DNA of 64,000 bases. Source: Scatophagus argus. Taxonomy: Eukaryota; Chordata; Actinopteri; Scatophagidae. A program made the position numbers and the translations under genes. Below are positions 60,580 to 64,000 of the stretch, in pieces (the stretch's first letter is position 1; every line of letters starts with the position of its first letter). Below the pieces are notes generated by a model. It searched no databases, was not told where the DNA came from, and saw only the letters and a program-made list of their open reading frames with translations. The stretch is taken from positions 23,726,501 to 23,790,500 of the forward strand of contig NC_058496.1 of NCBI RefSeq assembly GCF_020382885.2. The letters run 5' to 3'.

Positions 60580-63459
60580 CTGATTTTGTAAAATGAAAAT
60601 TATTTTAGAGTTTATAGTTACATCATGTGTGATGGCTCTGGATTGAAGAGACTGCAGTACCATCTGAAATCAATTCACAATGCTCATCATTTCAATTAAA
60701 AAAAAAGAGACAATTTAAATAATAGCAACAATTTTAAAATACAACTAAAATGAGGCAGGATGTACAAATTGTAATTCTAAACTTGCACAATTTTATTGGC
60801 ATTCAGAAAGACACTCCACTGTGCAAATGACAAAAATTATGATTGTTAAAAAACAGGTTATGGATTTCAGCTTTAAACACTGAAAAATAATTCTATCACA
60901 AATATGGCTTAGAGACAAATGTGGCTCTAAGCCGTATTTTTAGCCACTTCAAGGGATGAAAATTCCTCTCAAACCTGGCTTGAAAAGTGCTTCAAACATG
61001 TCTCCTAGTACAACCTACACAGAGATCAACTGTTCCCTTTTCTAATGTCAGATTTGTGATAATCAACATGAATACGCAGACAGGATCGCTGGAGACTCCC
61101 CCCATCTTCTGGACAGCTGTGAGGGATCAAGGAGAAAACTGTCCATCAAAACTATCATTTTAGCCACCGGCTGTCCCCTGAAAAAATCCAGAGTCATGAC
61201 CTCAAGGCATTCCTCTCAGGAGGAGCACTCACCGCTGTCACGGCAGGGATAAAGATGCCGAGAAAGAGCTGTCATTTGTTTTGGGGAAGGTTGAAGCTTT
61301 AGGTGTATCAGATGGCAGACAGCCGTGGAATGACCATTCAGGAACATGCAGATATCTCTGGGGAGGAAGGCAGGGTTTGGCTGTTTAAAGCCGACCCTCC
61401 CCAAGAGCCTGAACTATATATTAAATGATGTCTTTTAATTTAATTCTTTGAATTACTTGAGTTTGGGGTGCATTTTGCAGGAGTATTTAAAGAAATTCAA
61501 ATGGACTATGTGTCACACTACGACTACTTTGATCATATTCTGCTGTCACAACCTGTGTATTAACTTAGAGGAAAATGTTTGAAGTTTGACAGCTGGAAAT
61601 CTCAAATATCTTGCTGATTTCTAATAAGCAAAGTGTAAAACATATATCCATACATTTGTATGTAAAATTCGTTTAAATCCAGAAAGCACTCAGAGCTAGA
61701 ATTGTGTTACGTTCCCCAAACCAAACGGGTGGCAATAAATTACTGGGTTTTTAGTCAGGTTGAGGCTGTACTGTTGGGTAAAGCTACATGCTTGAACTGG
61801 ATTTAGGTTTTGTCATGTTTCTGTCTGTCTCTTTTGTACTGTGCTAATAATCTGGTCTCATGTGTGCTGTGTGTTGCAACTAGATATGCAGTGCTCTTTG
61901 GTAAGAGGAGGATATTCACTGCACAACATTAATGTGGCAAGTTAACTTCCAGTATTGGATGAAAAGGCAAAAATATAGCCTCAGGGTTCGATCTGAAGGG
62001 TGGAGAACATGGCTCAATCTTTCTAATATCCGTGTGTTATTGCTATGATGAAAAACTGTTAATCTGCATTTTGACCCGCATCTGCTAAAACAATACACGA
62101 AATGACAGACAATCATGACCACAAGGGCTAGTTCATAAGAAAATTGGGAAATAGTGAAAAAAAATCTACCAATCATGGGAGACTGCAACTTCCTCCCTAA
62201 TAATATAATATAACAATACCAAATGCCAAACCTGAATCCCCAGTTCCAATAGTCTACTTTAGAGTATTTTATTGAACTTGAGCTGGGGAAATGCCCCGCA
62301 ATTTAATAAACAGTTTAAAAACATAATTTTTTTTTTTTATGAAGATTTCATAAATTACAAATGGCATTAAAAAACATAGATTACATAAAAAGACCACTAA
62401 AATAAGTAAACCACTACTCTGAAGTTAATCCGCAGGTTAATATAGTGGAAGAGTATATATTTACTTAGTGTTTTTGTCTTTGTCCAAGTAAAGTTAAAAG
62501 CTACATGTTCTGGGGCCCTTATGAACTGTAGATATCTTGATGCTGTTTGTTTTTTACTGATCTTATGTGTTGTCATCATGTTGTGGATCTTGTACTCATC
62601 CCAAAGAAATATTTTTTGTACCAAATTTTTTTTATAAGAACTTATGTATGAAGAAGAGTTTTTATGTAATATGACTATTAAATAACAAATATATGATTGA
62701 GAAGTCATATGTAATATGTTAGGATTAGGGAAGTGGAGTGTGTATGCTGTGTGTGCTGATCTCCATATTCTGATGTAACGATAATTTTTACTTTAGTCTA
62801 AAAAAGGCCTGGGGGCTGATCACTGACCAACATTCTCCATCAACGTTTGCTTTGTATACTGTATTACTTAGCCTATTGCAAACATGCTAGTCAAAGGATT
62901 TTGATATGAGGAGGAACAGAGTCTCACATGGGTTTAGCACAAACTTTGAAACACATATAATGTGTCAAGGAAACAATTCTTCAGTAATAATTTTGACAAA
63001 ATTTCAAGACCTCACAAAACACGTGCCATGGCTGAGGTACAGCATGTTTATTTCTTGTTTAACCTTTGTTAAACAAAAAAAATAAACCGTTAAACCGTTG
63101 AAATGTTTATCAGTGAAGTGTTAAAAAAATATTGTTAAGTTCTTTTCCCAGATTAAGGGAAAAAAAGAGTCAGAAATTCAGCAGTTTGGTAACATTAGCT
63201 AACATTAGTCATTAGCCATTAAGCTACTGACCAAACTTGGACGCACTGGCAAAACCCCTGATTGTACTGAATTGAGAAAGTCTTTTTTATTATTGTTTAT
63301 GAATTCTGTTTTTTAATTTGTAACAGTAACCATGTGTTGAAATGATGAAAGTATTTTCCACGACATTTTAAAGTCAGACACTACTGAGTTAAAATTTGGT
63401 CATGTTTTTGTGAGAAAAGCATTATGAAACACTGTTATGACAAAAATCTAAAATATTTG
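60580..63459. other. Intergenic, no gene seen
   Basis: AT-rich non-coding DNA downstream of fgf5. No exon of cfap299 or bmp3, the next genes in mammals, is visible. Confidence 0.5.
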
Positions 63460-63590
63460 AAGGAAAAGCACAGGTATTACCAATAACATTGATAATTGCT
63501 CTGTTCTTTTCAGATGTCTCAGTAAGTCACGACTGACAGTAAAAGCTGTTTAATAAATTTCAGCCATGTTATATGTTCTTTAAGAAATTA
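63460..63590. repeat. Diverged dispersed repeat, copy 2
   Basis: gaaggaaaagcacaggtatt, then aataacattgataattgctctgttc, agtcacgactgacag and aaatttcagccatg follow the same order as 46531-46665. Confidence 0.5.
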
Positions 63591-63862
63591 GCAGTAAGAG
63601 CTAGGCAAAATTCTAGCAGATATACATATTTTTTTTATCCTCCTGTTTACTCCTGGACGGGCTGTTCATTTGTTAGGCTCTCTTGAATTAAGACAAAAAT
63701 AGCATAGCAGGAGCAGAAGTTGTTCTGTGTACAAGTGCCAAATGCTGCCCAGTGCTGTCTGATCCTAACAACATGACTGAACTGTTGACTTTGACTGTAC
63801 TGAACTTTTTTTTTTACCCTGTAAACACTCATTATAAAATCAGGTAACATAAGCCAAAAGAC

Positions 63863-64000
63863 GGCACGGTGGTGCAGTGGTTAGCACTGTTGCCTCATAG
63901 CAAGAGGGTTCCAGGTTTGAATCCCGGTCTGGGCCCTTCTATGTGGAGTTTGCATGTTCTCCCTGTGCCTGCGTGGGTTTTCTCCGGGTACTCCGGCTTC
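63863..64000 (+). mobile_element. tRNA-derived SINE, cut by the window end
   Basis: Begins ggcacggtggtgcagtggtt with a complete tRNA-like head, B box ggtttgaatcc and the same body as 60189-60522. Over about 110 shared bases the two copies differ at three positions. The remainder lies outside the window. Confidence 0.85.

Noticed and set aside
1..64000. CRISPR arrays, operons or prokaryotic systems
   Set aside because: The DNA is vertebrate: introns, SINEs, microsatellites and poly(A) signals. The tandem repeats seen are simple sequence, not spacer arrays.

Overview
The window is eukaryotic nuclear DNA from a teleost fish. It carries two split genes with GT-AG introns, long AT-rich non-coding stretches, many CA/GT and CT microsatellites, tRNA-derived SINEs of fish type, LINE 3' tails and a decayed Ty3/gypsy retrotransposon. 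A percomorph is my guess from the style of the repeats, but the species is not established.

Both genes lie on the + strand and are recognised from their translations. prdm8 has a non-coding first exon ending at 25848 and coding exons 28310-28528, 29146-29377 and 29760-31021. They encode 570 residues: a PR/SET domain, one C2HC finger and two C-terminal C2H2 fingers. fgf5 has coding exons 48214-48424, 50916-51019 and 58887-59258. They encode 228 residues: a signal peptide and a complete FGF core. PRDM8 followed by FGF5 in the same orientation is the arrangement also known at human 4q21, so this is the conserved vertebrate block. The two proteins share no biochemical pathway: PRDM8 is a nuclear repressor and FGF5 a secreted ligand.

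Layout: 1-25 kb is non-coding sequence upstream of prdm8, with dispersed repeats, a tRNA-Arg-like gene fused to a SINE (14.1-14.4 kb), LINE tails and GC-richer islands. The prdm8 locus runs from 25.4 to 31.7 kb. The 31.7-47.6 kb interval is intergenic, with repeats and a Ty3/gypsy relic at 43.3-44.6 kb. The fgf5 locus runs from 47.6 to about 59.9 kb. From there to the end are SINEs and a striking 55-bp perfect inverted repeat (59645-59699 and 60525-60579).

I found no CRISPR array, operon, intact transposase gene or novel multi-gene system. The observations most worth checking are the inverted repeat downstream of fgf5, the tRNA-SINE Pol III unit, the upstream ORF in the fgf5 leader, the frame-shifting 104-bp fgf5 exon 2, and a CpG-rich island just upstream of prdm8.
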